64,000 bases of DNA from Ascochyta rabiei (Eukaryota; Ascomycota; Dothideomycetes; Pleosporales; Didymellaceae). The position numbers and the translations under genes are program-made. The DNA lies in contig NC_082405.1 in the NCBI RefSeq assembly GCF_004011695.2, positions 868,001 through 932,000 on the forward strand, written 5' to 3'. The notes under the pieces are model-generated. The model searched no databases, was not told the origin of the DNA, and worked only from the letters and a program-made list of their open reading frames with translations. Below, piece by piece: positions 33,414 to 44,400 of the stretch (positions are counted from its first letter, which is position 1; each line of letters opens with the position of its first letter).

Positions 33414-35515
33414 ATGGCTCCTTTTAACAAAGGGGTTTCCACATACCATTGCATCCAGGGTCTCTACTGGAGAGAATCGAATGGCGAACTTCTGGCTGTC
33501 GAGGGTAGTAACTCGAAGTCACTGCCGGAAGTATGGCCACAACTGAAGGACGAGATACTCTCTTCGACCGCATCGTGGGCTCGGGTTCAACTGCCATCTG
33601 GCAAGGAGATCAAGAGTTTACAGATCACTTCTGATGTCCCAGCTCTTTCAAACATCAAATCGAACTTCCCTCCCTCTTACCAGAAGGAAGAACTCCATAC
33701 GTTGATAGCTGAGATTGAGCATGATAATGGTCGCGTTCTCGGCATGGTGACATCGAAACCGAAGTCCCTTGCTTCAGACAGTTTCAGCATCTGGGCGGAG
33801 CGGTTCATCCTCCTCGAGACCCAGTTCCAGCCCTTCGCCAACATCTCAGACTCTTCGACTCCATGGGCAGCAAAAAACCGCGAGATTTGCCAAACAATCG
33901 CCGAGATCTTCGAGCGCAAGCTCAAGAATCTCTCCAAAGATGATCAGTGGAACGTTTGCGGCCGTGAAGGCTTCCTCAACAGAGTGTATGGCTTCGTCGA
34001 TAAGAACCTTCCTATTCTTCTTGCCCTGCCTGCATTCCCCTGCAAGTCACCAAACCCTAACAAGGCTGGTGGCATCATGCCTGATCTTGCGGAAAATATC
34101 GCTCTGGATGTGCTTTACGACTTCATAAAGGAAGTCAACGCCGTGTACGAGCCCGGGGCAACCATGTGGATTATTAATGACGGCCACGTCTTCTCTGACT
34201 GCAGTAAGCATTCACGCACATGCGTTCCCCGAATGACTGCTGATCTCTGCCAGTTGGTGTTGACGATGAGATGATCGACACGTATGATGCCTGCATGGCT
34301 GAGATCTACAAAGAGCGCTTCCCAGGCCAAACCGCACCCGCCCCAGCGATGGATTTCAAAGGCCTAAAGAACATCTTCAACTCTGATTCTGAGGGTTTCC
34401 AAACTTTGAAGAAGGTGGCCGGCAATGCTCACAAGATGCCACACCCGGTCAAGACCAAGATGACCGGAGAAGCAGAGCTGTGCAGAAGGCTCATGCTGGG
34501 CATTGGTGGGGCTGATCGTGCCTTTATCCGATCACTTATTGAGCAACAAGAGCCGGAAACATTGGGACTGTACCGCGGCCAGACGCGCTTCATGCTTGAG
34601 GATCTTGCCGACGTTCCTTCTGTCAAGTCGCTTAGTGGCAAGCAGAAAAAGAAAACTGCTGCTCTCGTGGCTGAGGAGATGATTTCTCGTAATCAAGGCT
34701 ACTCCAACCTGGTCGAGCTGCTGCTGCCCAATTATGTTCGTCTCTCAATCCACGCTCACAATAACAAGGGCCCCAAGTTCGCCATCCGCCTGCTGCCTAA
34801 GCACATGGTCCGCCCAATCGACGACCTTGACAATCGAATGGAGCCTGTAGCGGCGTACGAATTTCAGATCCCTACTCCCTGGCACAACTGTATGATCAAG
34901 GTTGAGGGTGATGACTTCCTCTACCTTGCTCGCTCCGCTGTTGCCAAAAAGGCCCTGGCTAGCGCTGACTACACAGGGTCCTGGGTGAACGGCCCTGATG
35001 GTTCATACTTCAGCTTGAAGCGTGCTACAGCTTGGGTGCGTACACCCACGAAACTTATCATTCCCCAACTGTCAGTCGAGAAAGTCGCCATCTTCGATCA
35101 GAAAAAGGGTACAATTGTGGTGGTGTCTCCGTTGGCAGAAAGGCAGCGCCCGATTGTCATCTGTTCTCCAGTCGTTGGAAGGAAGAACCCGCTCGTGGTG
35201 ACAAACTCAGGGAATGGAGGACGGCCAATCGTCATTTGCTCTCCTCAATCTAGGAGGAGTGCATCATCCCTATGGTCCCCAGTGCTACAGAAGGTCCGCA
35301 ACCCTGTCGGTTCTCCCATCGTTCGTACCAAGACGTCCATTGCCATCTGCTCTCCTGTTACTGAGAAGAACGGTGCTACTGTCACACAAGCACCTGTCGA
35401 TAATCGCCCGTTCAAGCGTGTCGACTCGCACTGGGTTCGACCTGGGGAAAAGACGAGCAGGCTGCGCATGTTCGTTCAGAACAACCTCCCACAGCTTCGA
35501 ACTCAGGCGGTATAA
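33414..35515 (+). CDS. DIT1/PvcA-family isocyanide synthase with repeat-bearing C-terminal extension
   Basis: Family enzymes convert the amine of an amino acid, usually Tyr or Trp, to an isocyanide (PvcA, IsnA) or, in yeast Dit1, act on tyrosine for spore-wall dityrosine. Exons 33414-34203 and 34254-35515 (683 aa); the intron joins FSDC to IGVDDEMIDTYD. Diagnostic blocks: LPAFPCKSPNPNKAGGIMPD, AENIALDVLYDFI, EPGATMWIINDGHVFSD, LYRGQTRFMLEDL, EEMISRNQGYSNLVELLLPNYVRLSIH, KFAIRLLP and TPWHNCMIKVEGDDFLYLARS. The conserved domain ends near residue 520. About 164 further residues contain four copies of an I-V/A-V/I-C/V-S-P motif and basic linkers, which I cannot match to anything. No adenylation or terpene-type partner domain is fused. 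Confidence 0.9.
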
Positions 35516-36152
35516 TTCCATCTTTGCCGTTTATATCAAAACACCATCATACTCTCATATCGTCTGGCATCTGGATTATCTGCTATTTTTGCGCGTGGAG
35601 TCAGCGAGCATCTTGTAAGCTGCTTCGATAGTAGGACTTGGCATTGGCGTTTCTGGAAGTTGGCCTCCTCTATATACCATTAGGTAGCGCGGTTGCCCGT
35701 AGCTTCAACTCGCGTAGCGCGACCTCTCATAATGCATCTTAATTTCTCGACGAGCCTTCATTTCTGATGTAAAATTGTGAAGCCGGAGGTATAAATTGTG
35801 ATTCATCCGTTCGCGTCCTTGTCCTTCCAACTACATACATAAACCGCGCGCAAATCGACTCACGAACAGTGATCAGCATATACAATGCACATACCGTGGC
35901 GGGTTTTGAGCTTTCGTGAATGCAGCGTCAATCAAACTCTACTGCCAACGAATCTTTGCGACCAATGAGCTGGACGCGTCTGTGCCAAAACACCAATCCA
36001 GATATTGATCAGTCAGGAATAACGGGCTCCTGATCCATATTATGCATTATGCTGAGTATATGACCAACCTCTGTCCCTCTGCTCTCCTTGTCTGCTGTAC
36101 GTTTGGATTTCTTCCCTTCCACATCTCCTTGTCACCACGTTGATACTTCACC
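35516..36152. other. Intergenic upstream of DJ-1/PfpI gene
   Basis: 637 bp, no gene and no repeat recognised; no TTGCTCA-type box seen. Confidence 0.5.
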
Positions 36153-36977
36153 ATGAGACCTCTAGATGTCTTCAGGGTAGTCATGCCTATCATCACTTTG
36201 CAGTTCCACGGAGCTGCAGCCAGTAAGCTCACATCGAGATCACAGAAGCTATTGGCAACCAAAGACTGACCAGTTGCAGCCACTAACACTACACTACCCC
36301 GCACGTATGGCATCGTACTTTTCCGCATGTTCGACCTTCTGGACGTGCACGGTCCCATTGAAATCCTACAGTTCTTAAGCGGGCTGTACAAGATTGATAT
36401 CGCTTTAATTGCCGAGACAATGGACCCGGTCACTTCAGAACCATTAATGGCCTCGATGAACCCATTCAACTCTTCGGTATACCCCGTGCTTCCACCCAGC
36501 CACACATTCGCGACGGCGCCGGAACTAGACGTCTTGATCCTTGCCGGCGGCCCTGGCTGGCGTAATCCTGCGCTAAACGCTACGCTTGACTACATCGCAC
36601 GTACAGCACCAAACGTTAAGCAAGTTCTTACTATCTGCACTGGTTCTGCTCTAGCTGCAAGGGCTGGCATCATGAACGGCAGGAAGGCAACAACAAATAA
36701 GACATCATGGCCAAATGCTGTCAAGGCGGGGCCCAACACAACATGGGTGCCTCACGCACGTTGGGTCGAAGATCAGTCAAGTACTCCGCCTATTTGGAGT
36801 TCCTCGGGGGTGACAGCAGGTCTTGATCTTATGCTGCACTTTGTTGAGCAGACATACAGCGAAAGGAACGCCACGTTCATCGCAAACATACTGGAGCATC
36901 AGCGAATTACAGATCCGAGTTTCGATCCTTTCGCGAGGAAAGAGTGCGTTTCAAATCGGGCCATCGTTCGATCGTGA
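36153..36977 (+). CDS. DJ-1/PfpI-superfamily protein, isonitrile hydratase-like, probably secreted
   Basis: Exons 36153-36222 and 36274-36977 (257 aa); the intron joins HGAAA to IAATNTT. The N-terminus (VFRVVMPIITLQFHGAAAIAA) looks like a signal peptide, and six N-glycosylation sequons follow, unusual for this superfamily. Core motifs: GIVLFRMFDLLDVHGPIEI with Asp47, LAGGPGW, ICTGSALAARAGIMNGRKATTNK with the nucleophile-elbow Cys145, and SSGVTAGLDLMLHFVEQTY. Asp and Cys in these positions are the essential pair of Pseudomonas isonitrile hydratase (InhA), which hydrates isocyanides to N-formamides. Many fungal ThiJ/PfpI proteins share these residues without known function, so the activity is inferred from family plus its place beside an isocyanide synthase. 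Confidence 0.85.
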
Positions 36978-38044
36978 GCAGCTGGTAGTACTATTTTGAT
37001 GGTTCCAGTCAATCATAGGTTGCACGAACGCGTGTTCGACTCGCGCGACAGTGTCGCAGGCATTACCATGTGGAACATCAGTGGAACCATCAACTCACCT
37101 GGAGACCAGTGTACATGTCAGGAAGATGAAAAATCGCAGTGGTCGAATTCTTTTCCAGCACCCTACCCATACAAAGCCTATCGATGTGCCACCTATCATC
37201 TCGAACGAAGACCACAGAAGGAAGGGTTACTTCAGGGAGTGAGCTTTGTCGCACCCATATGCAAAGCCCCGCTGCTCGGGGCTTACTGAGCGACGGTTTC
37301 CGACATGGTTCCATATGTCACACACTGTGCGATCTATCTTGTCCGCACCTATCTGCAAGCGCCCGATGCAGGGCGGCGCCCACAAGCTAGACTTCTCGTC
37401 CATGCGTACCGTATTGATTCACTTGAAACCCTAAAAAAAAGTAAGTGGTGAGATGCCCTGATAAAGAGTCTCTTCGTGGCATTGAAAGTGCGCAAATACT
37501 CTCGATAAGTGGGGCCTCTAACCTGTGAAAGGAAGGTGTTCTGCCAGCCAAGCATCTCAGATCCTTCCTGCTCACCTTACAACATCATCCCGTGCATACT
37601 GTTCGACCGGTTTGGTGATGATGGACGGTACAGGTACGAAGCGGCGAGCGTGAAGAATGCATCGGGGTCTTGGTTCTCGGGTATCACCAGCCTGCGGTGT
37701 GAGGATATGCACGTCTGTTCTGCAAACAAGTGCTCAGCTCCAGCTTCAAAAGGCAGGATGGTCTCCTTCTGCTCTGTCTGGTGGGCCATCTCATAATTCC
37801 AACCTGCAGTATCCTGTGTTTAGAACCAGAGACGAAAATTGAGAAAACGGGTTCGATTGTGCATCAACACATCGCTCCTACTAGCTTTCACCACCCCCGC
37901 ATTCAACCAAATAACTTGCTCAAAACTTGCTCGTCTTGTCTTCAACAGCATCTCAGAACCTCTGCGATTTCAACCGCTTTTCATCGACACCATCAATCAG
38001 CTCAACACTCACTCTTTCGAACCGCAGCCACTCAGAATACAAGC
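36978..38044. other. CTR upstream region
   Basis: No gene seen. An exact 8-bp-stem hairpin (AAGCCCCG/CGGGGCTT, 37264-37284) lies 290 bp past the DJ-1 stop. Closer to the CTR gene, GTGCTCA (37731-37737) and a doubled ACTTGCTC occur. Confidence 0.5.
37914..37932 (+). promoter_or_regulatory. Two ACTTGCTC repeats 11 bp apart upstream of the copper transporter
   Basis: ACTTGCTC at 37914-37921 and 37925-37932, one helical turn apart; each is one mismatch from the yeast Mac1 / fission-yeast Cuf1-type TTTGCTC core. They lie about 110-130 bp before the CTR start codon, a usual position for paired copper-response elements. Sequence similarity only. Confidence 0.3.
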
Positions 38045-38911
38045 ATGGATCACTCAGGTCACGGTATGGTGGCTTCTACCACAGCCACGGTCATGTCTGG
38101 TATGTCTGACATGTCAGGAATGACGCAGACTGCGACAGGCACCGCTGCCATGGCTTCCAACACTGGGATGTCAATGGGCGGAGGTGGCATGAACATGGGT
38201 GGAGGGTGCAAAATTAGCGTAGGAAACAGTCGCCGCAAAGCTTTGACAGACAGACATGGCTGACTCGATCGTTAGATGTTGTGGAACTGGTACACCGTCG
38301 ACTCCTGTACGTACCTTTGGTTTCTTGTTTTGCATTCGTTACGGATATGCTCAGCTGCAGAGACCGGGCACTGATCATTTACTCGCTGCATTGCCCCATA
38401 TTATAGAGCAGCAATAGCGTACTAACCGTTACCAGGCTTCGTCTCTCGATCATGGCACATCACCTCGAATGGTATGTTCGCCGGATCTTGCATCGGAGTG
38501 ATACTTCTCGTGATCCTCCTCGAAGCCCTCCGCCGCGCTGGCAAAGAGTACGATCGCTACATCGTCAACCAATACTTGGCGTCGCACGCTACAGTCGCTG
38601 CAGCAGCCTCCTCCGCATCCTCTGACGACGACTCAAGGAAGAATCCTGCAACCACTGCAGCTATCGCCCCAACAGCCCAGAGCTTCCGCCCCAGCGTCAT
38701 TCAACAGGCAATCCGCGCCCTTCTCCACATGCTCCAGTTCGCAGTAGCGTATTTCGTCATGCTGCTAGCCATGTACTACAACGGATATATAATCATTTGC
38801 ATCTTCATCGGCGCGTATCTTGGGTATTTCATCTGCGGATGGGAGAGCTTCACAGTGGGCAGGGGAGGCTCAGATCGCATGCAGGAGAACGCTACAGTAT
38901 GCTGTGGCTAG
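38045..38911 (+). CDS. CTR-family high-affinity copper transporter
   Basis: Trimeric Cu(I) channel protein, 226 aa. Exons 38045-38218, 38276-38306, 38436-38911; the 31-nt middle exon encodes MLWNWYTVDS and splices to CFVSRSWHITSNGMFAG, a typical CTR pre-TM1 segment. The N-terminus is Met-rich with several copper-binding Mets motifs (MSGMSDMSGM, MSMGGGGMNMGGG) and a HSGHGM start. TM1 is GMFAGSCIGVILLVILLEAL; a variable cytosolic loop follows; TM2 carries the essential MxxxM (MLLAM) and TM3 the GxxxG packing motif (GAYLG). The C-terminus ends in a Cys pair. Second intron 129 bp, with ACTAACC branch site. Confidence 0.94.
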
Positions 38912-39338
38912 ACCACAGTGGAAACGAAGTTGAGGTCCAACGAGTACAAAAGAAGAGGTACTCGCGGCGAAGCGTTGATATCAAGAGTCTGGGAGAAATA
39001 CTCCAGACATTCTCTCTCCCGCCAGGGAGAGGTAGTAATCACAAAGCGCAATCATTGCAACAGTGAATTTATTGTCCGTTTATGTTGTAATTGTTTCTCC
39101 ATGTCGATTTGCTCGTCGTTTTGGTATCTCAGGCTAAACACAACTCTGCTCCATGGCACACCTCGTCTTCACCACCGAACAATCAGTCCATCACTCCCGG
39201 CATCTCGCCTCCAAAACCAAACAGTGGTTACCACCATGGCATGATAGCCTAGCCTGAATCAGCACAAAACGCTCTCGTAGCTAAAGAGCTCGCCACTCAC
39301 CATCCCAGACTCCAGCGGCATTGAATTGATGAACAAAA
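38912..39338. other. Convergent 3' region of CTR and metallothionein-like genes
   Basis: Short convergent intergenic stretch; nothing beyond 3' sequence. Confidence 0.45.
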
Positions 39339-39370
39339 TCAATGGGACTTAGTTCTTGTGCTATCCTACA

Positions 39371-39517
39371 TTAGCCAAAAGTCCATGGCTGCAGGGGGGG
39401 TGGAAGGAGACGTACAGGGCAGCTATCGCAAGTGCAGTCCTTGCCGCAGTTGCAGGCGTTGCTTGACGAGCAGCCGCAGTTGGCGTTGTTGAAGGGTATG
39501 GAGAGGGGGGTCTGCAT
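39371..39517 (-). CDS. Copper-metallothionein-like Cys-rich peptide (48 aa, or 42 aa if spliced)
   Basis: Very small gene from the ATG at 39517. Residues 14-33 contain seven Cys in the order C-x-C-x5-C-x-C-x3-C-x-C-x2-C (Cys 14, 16, 22, 24, 28, 30, 33). This is exactly the spacing of the Neurospora crassa copper metallothionein, with the same CNCG core, and no aromatic residue lies within the Cys block. The unspliced frame continues to a TAA at 39371-39373. Alternatively a GTACGT donor at 39415 and TAG acceptor at 39366 would remove 50 bp and end the protein at 39339 with a DSTRTKSH tail; the candidate branch site is very close to the acceptor, so I prefer the unspliced form. It lies convergent to the CTR gene. 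Expected role: binding and buffering Cu(I). Confidence 0.7.
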   Translation of the reverse strand: MQTPLSIPFNNANCGCSSSNACNCGKDCTCDSCPVRLLPPPLQPWTFG

Positions 39518-40442
39518 CGTGTCTGAAGGCGATGGTGTTCGTTCTGGGTAGGTAGGTAGTGGGATCGAGTGATTGTATTTCGATTGATTGTTTGCTTGTC
39601 GGATGGATGGATGGATGGATGGGCGGGCTGTGATATCAAAGTCGGAAGACGGAGAATCAACGTGTTTATATACATACAGCTACATGGCTTCCTGCGCGAC
39701 TTGTGCGGTTGCCTCATCCTCGGGCTTTCCTCTACTACCAGGATCCACATCATCCGTGTGCTTCCCCCAATCATCGCTGCCCAATCCGATTTAGTCTACC
39801 AGAATCTTCGCCCCCCACGCCTTTGGGCCGTGGCTGCTGCGACGTGATTGGTTGCACCACAGTTGCGTTCATTGTGCGGAGTGGAGTGCGAGACTTGTGC
39901 GGAAGGCTAGAAGAGGGCAGGCGGTCTGTGCGTTGAGCTAGAGTGAAGAGAGTGGGGTGAGGGTTTTGTGCGGAGTGGGATGCCAAGACGGTGAGGATTG
40001 GGTCGGTTGGCGTGCACCAGAAGACCACGTCGTGGTTCTTGCGACTGTTTGCGCACGTTGAGTGAGAATGAGGTACTTGGGCTTGGGAACAGGTCATCTG
40101 CTTAGGGTTGAGTTGGTTGGCTTGCTGGCTATGTGCGTTGACGAGGTGCTTGTAAGTGTGGATATAATTTAACTACCGACCACACCCTTCTGTAGATAGA
40201 CCATGACCGCTGCCGACTGATCCCCCATTGTGAGGGCTGAGTGTCTCCTCCGCTCCGGTATGTTTGTTCGGTAAAACTACATATGCAAAGACTGGAGCCA
40301 GACCCAATTGTCCAGCGCCCTGAGGTCGTAGTTGTCCCATTCTGCGTGCCAATCTTGCTCTGCAACCTCCTAGTGAACCCCCTGTATTCTATAAAAAGAG
40401 GCGCCTGGAAGGGCTGCTAAACAGGTAGTCTACCTGCTAAGG
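39518..40442. other. Metallothionein-like gene upstream region
   Basis: Contains the GGAT microsatellite. No other gene seen. Confidence 0.45.
39601..39622. repeat. (GGAT)n microsatellite
   Basis: Five and a half GGAT units about 85 bp upstream of the metallothionein-like start codon. Confidence 0.8.
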
Positions 40443-41445
40443 TTAGGGGGTCCAAACTCCCGCAAGAACTCCACCACAGGATGTAGATAAGACACTGTAG
40501 CACTCAAGACGCACATCCAACAAGTAGCAGAGCTGCTGATAGTTTTTGCGGATTCGCATAAGCCAGTCATAGAAGTCTAGATAAAGACAGTGTACTCCCA
40601 GGCGCTCGAGCGACGGTAAGAGGATGACGCTGCTGGCGGAGAATGTTCGACCCACGAGAATTCAGGTCCCAGTAGGCACTGGTATGGCACCACCAGATCC
40701 TCAAGGCTCTTGAACATCAGGAAGCCGTTGCAGGGGCGGATATGGTGAAGAAACAGGTTATTTTTGCTTTCATCTGCCATGCATACACCCAGGTCCAGAC
40801 TAGTCAGAGAACAAGCAATCAATGCGAACTTCTGCAGCAAGGGGCCATAATGCCCTTGGTGTAGGACGAACGTCTGCGTCGCTGCGCCACTCGTGTATAT
40901 GGTCAATAACAGTCAGCTTGAGCTTCTCAACCTCTGGAACGCGAGCAAGGAGCGGCGTAAGAGCGTGAGGTCGGTGACCTTCTATGCCTAAAATTTCTGA
41001 ACGATAAGTGACTTTTAAAAACTTGACGCTGGTATTGACTTCGTTGGGAGCTCTGTCTGGCAGAACTGTGCATGCACAGTAGATAGCAAGCTCTTTGAGA
41101 GGGGAAAATCGCAGCCTGTGAACGTTGTGATATTTCAGGCTGTGTCGATTCCGTCAAGCTCCGTGATCCAGTGCGTTAAAACGTTCAAGTTTGTCATACT
41201 GGAATTCATGGTGTGAGTTGAGTTGAGAGGTGTGGAGGATTCAAGGAGCGTTTCAGCGTATGTTCAGATGATTGATGAGGGACCACTGGTCCTTCGGAGA
41301 TGAGATGGAAAGCGACTATATGCAGAGCACTGAAGACTACTTCATCCGGCTCCGTGAGCGCGTGTCCGTTGGTGGTCACGTGCTTCCATATCCACCACAT
41401 GCTCTCGTATCGAGCCTCTCGTAGCATGATTGTATGCTCTGCCAC
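40443..41445 (-). pseudogene. Decayed F-box/leucine-rich-repeat-type gene
   Basis: Colinear fragments of a leucine-rich fungal F-box-like protein can be read in changing frames: MTNLNVLTHWITELDGID (about 41210-41150), LKYHNVHRLRFSPLKELAIY through VPEVEKLKLTVIDHI (about 41135-40890), LLQKFALIACSLTSLDLGV through FKSLEDLVVPYQCLLG (about 40840-40670), and ILLPSLERLGVHCLYLDFYDWL (about 40625-40560). At least three frame changes are needed and no introns explain them. An upstream frame (41206-41445) may be its N-terminal part. The family call rests on pattern only. Confidence 0.5.
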
Positions 41446-44400
41446 GAAAAGAGGTCACACATGTGGGTTAGTCTTATAGAAAGGGGGACAAGGAGATGCT
41501 CACCCAGCTGCTACTGTTCAATATCTTTACCCCATCGTGACAGGTGAAGCTCTGACCCAACAGATGCAGAGGACCCTTTCACCCATAACAGGGACGAGGC
41601 GACAGTGAAGCCAACAAGCAGTGCCGGACGAGAGGTGACCACACAAGAGACGAAATCCCTCTGAGATCTAGCAGAGCCTCAATGCGTTGATGCAAGGCTG
41701 TCATGACTGCCAGAGACCGAATTGGAAGCTCGCTTCTTGCGATATCATGAGCTGCCCGGGATCGAACATACAGGCTTTTTACGTGCACTATATTACTTTG
41801 CCTTTTTTCCTTTACCAAACTCAGCCATTGTTTACGTCAAGAAGCGTGCTCGCCTTCTCTAGGACTCGGCAAGCCTGATCACTCGGTTCGAAACTGTGTT
41901 GACTAGCTGTGCTGATGACTCAGAGACCTGAGTGAGCCTGGAAAGTTGATGTGGGCTAACGCTGGCCTTGATGTTCGTCAGCTTACTATGGCGGTCTTGA
42001 GTGTCCAATCGAGTGATCTGAATGCGATGACTTTTGTTTTTCAGTCCATCGGCATTGTGAGCCACACACGCGCTAGCGTTTACTGGATCATATGGGCTCG
42101 AGTCGTTTCACTCACCTCTTTCATGCCGAGTCACAGGTGACCTCAGCTCTGCCTTGGGTCTTGAGGAGGTGGAGCTTCCGTTCGCGCTTCCCCACCATGG
42201 CATGCTGATAGCAACTTCTTTCCCAACGGTCCGATGCATCGCCGTGAGCACTGGTCCTAGCTCAATGCTGCATGCAGATACTGAAGTGGGTAGGTATACG
42301 TCGACAAATGTTTCTTCATCCTACATGGCAGGGGATCTAGTCGGAGCCATTTGATCTTCACTGCCCTTCTCACCGTTCAAGCCATTTTCTTGAGGGGCAA
42401 ACGCGGGAGTGTAGTATATAGACGAACTGGAATGAGATGACGATTGAGTTTATCTTTATCCGGTGTAGAGACCCTTGCGAATCGGAAGGCTCAACGAGGG
42501 TGGGCTCATGTTCAAGTGGAGTTGGACGCCAATGTCTCGTTATCGGAACGATCTCCGTCAACGATTAGCAAGGGATCCAAGCGTCTGACTCCCAGTTCCG
42601 CGAACAGGGTGTGCAAGCGTTGTTTGCGTAAAAGGTCCTTTAGTTTGTCTCGTGAGGGCACTACATATGGGGCTAGCGAGCGTTGCAAGTTGTCTTATAG
42701 CACCGTGGTCGAGTGAACCACGTGAAAAGATGCACATACTCAGCGCAAGAAGATTGGCCATGCAGAAGGCTAGGCAAAAAGGACGTTAGAGATACAGAGC
42801 CAACAGAGATGCAAGAATGATGATTTGCAGCTTTGCTCGTAGGCAAGGGTGCTCTGAGTATACTGTTGCCGAGTCAGACGTGTAACATGCCTTCTTCTGC
42901 CATGGTATAGGAAGTACCCTGAAAGCTGTGAAACGCTGCACGTCGTCCGGGCCGAGCCTAGGAATGGACACTATTTGTCGCTTCTAGGTAGTTTTCACCA
43001 TCGATTGCTCTGAGTACTATTCGAGTTCTTGGATGTTTTTCATAAAATACTTCCAGCGGCGGATCATCTGCCGTGGTGGGAGTTTCGACTTTCAAGTATG
43101 TATGAACTGATTCGTATGGAAATCTGATGCCTCGTCGTGAACAGAAGACCGAAGGTTAGTAATGCTGTGCTACAAGCGCCTTACTGTTTTGAGGTACCGG
43201 TGCGCTGACCATCAAGGAGTTGATCGTTCAATACGTGTGACGACCAGAGTGTCTGGGACTCGGACTGCGTGTGTGGTCTATATAATGTACACTCCGCTAG
43301 TCGGTCTGTTGAGGCAGGTCTTTGCCAACCCCTTTAAACAGTGGGATCTCGGCGATACATGATACGACGTTAGACTATATGTATTGGGAGACCAGCGCTT
43401 GGGCTGGGTTCTTGTCGGCATTTCAAGGTCAGACGTAGACCCTCATAAGCATGTGGTAGTGTCTTAGATCATCAGAAGGATGTCTTTGAGCAGGCTGGTG
43501 TGGTCTCAGTCCAACTGTTGACAAACGCCTAAAAGCAGCAGCATCCAAAGTTATGATGGCCAGTGCCTGGAGCAACAAGGCCGAAAAGGTGTCAGCTGCG
43601 TTTTGACAACCGACCTTCGGTAACCGGGCTGAAGGCTGACTCGAACCATAGTAACACACAACAGCATGCACATGCGCATGTTCGTGTCGTTGCTCTTTGT
43701 GTGGTTGATGCTGTACACGTTGGTATATAAGCATATGTGCTGATAGAGACGGCTGATCTCGAGTGTGTTATCGATCGGTACGATGTTGGAAAAACCTCAG
43801 TCCTGCTGATGTTTTGCTCGGCCATAGGAAGGCCACTTCTTTCGGCAACACAGGCTTGATTGGAGTATGTAGTAGAGTCGGCGGGACGGTTTGAAAGTAG
43901 GTGGAACCACGTGGCGGTGTTTCACAGATGGCATAAAGGCCAACTGATATAGGCACATGAAAAGTGCGCCTCTGATTTGGGAGAAGTGCCTTTTCTTGTA
44001 CCACTTGCTGGTAGGGTACCTGCTGGATGGAAAATCAGGTAAAGGTGTATGGGGGCGCTAATGTAAAGGCCAGCAACCTTGTTTTCGCAAGCCGCGTGCT
44101 GTTTGTCGACACGATGCGCTTGTCGACATCAAGCGCGGGAGAGACAGCACGATCGCTTAGAGATGGACCGGCATGGCTGGGGCTTCGGCATACCGAAGGT
44201 CTCTCGGACTAGCGTGATTGGCAGCCGGTGGCCCTGCCTGCGTCTTTGTTGGGTCTGACCTACAGTCTGACTTGTCAAGCTGCAGGCATGCTCGGAGGTT
44301 TGTCTGGTAGGGTTTGACAGCCCCGCAGTGGTTGTGTGCAAATGCAGCCGGCCCATTACCGCCAACGTCGCCGGCAGTGGTGCAGCTGATGGAGGGTATC

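Noticed and set aside
37264..37284. Perfect 8-bp-stem GC hairpin after the DJ-1 gene as a terminator
   Set aside because: Fungal RNA polymerase II does not use intrinsic hairpin terminators, and there is no T run; probably chance.
41745..41800. tRNA-like 3' end (TTCGATCCCGGGC on the minus strand)
   Set aside because: The T-stem does not pair and no matching acceptor arm or D-arm lies upstream, so it is not a tRNA gene.
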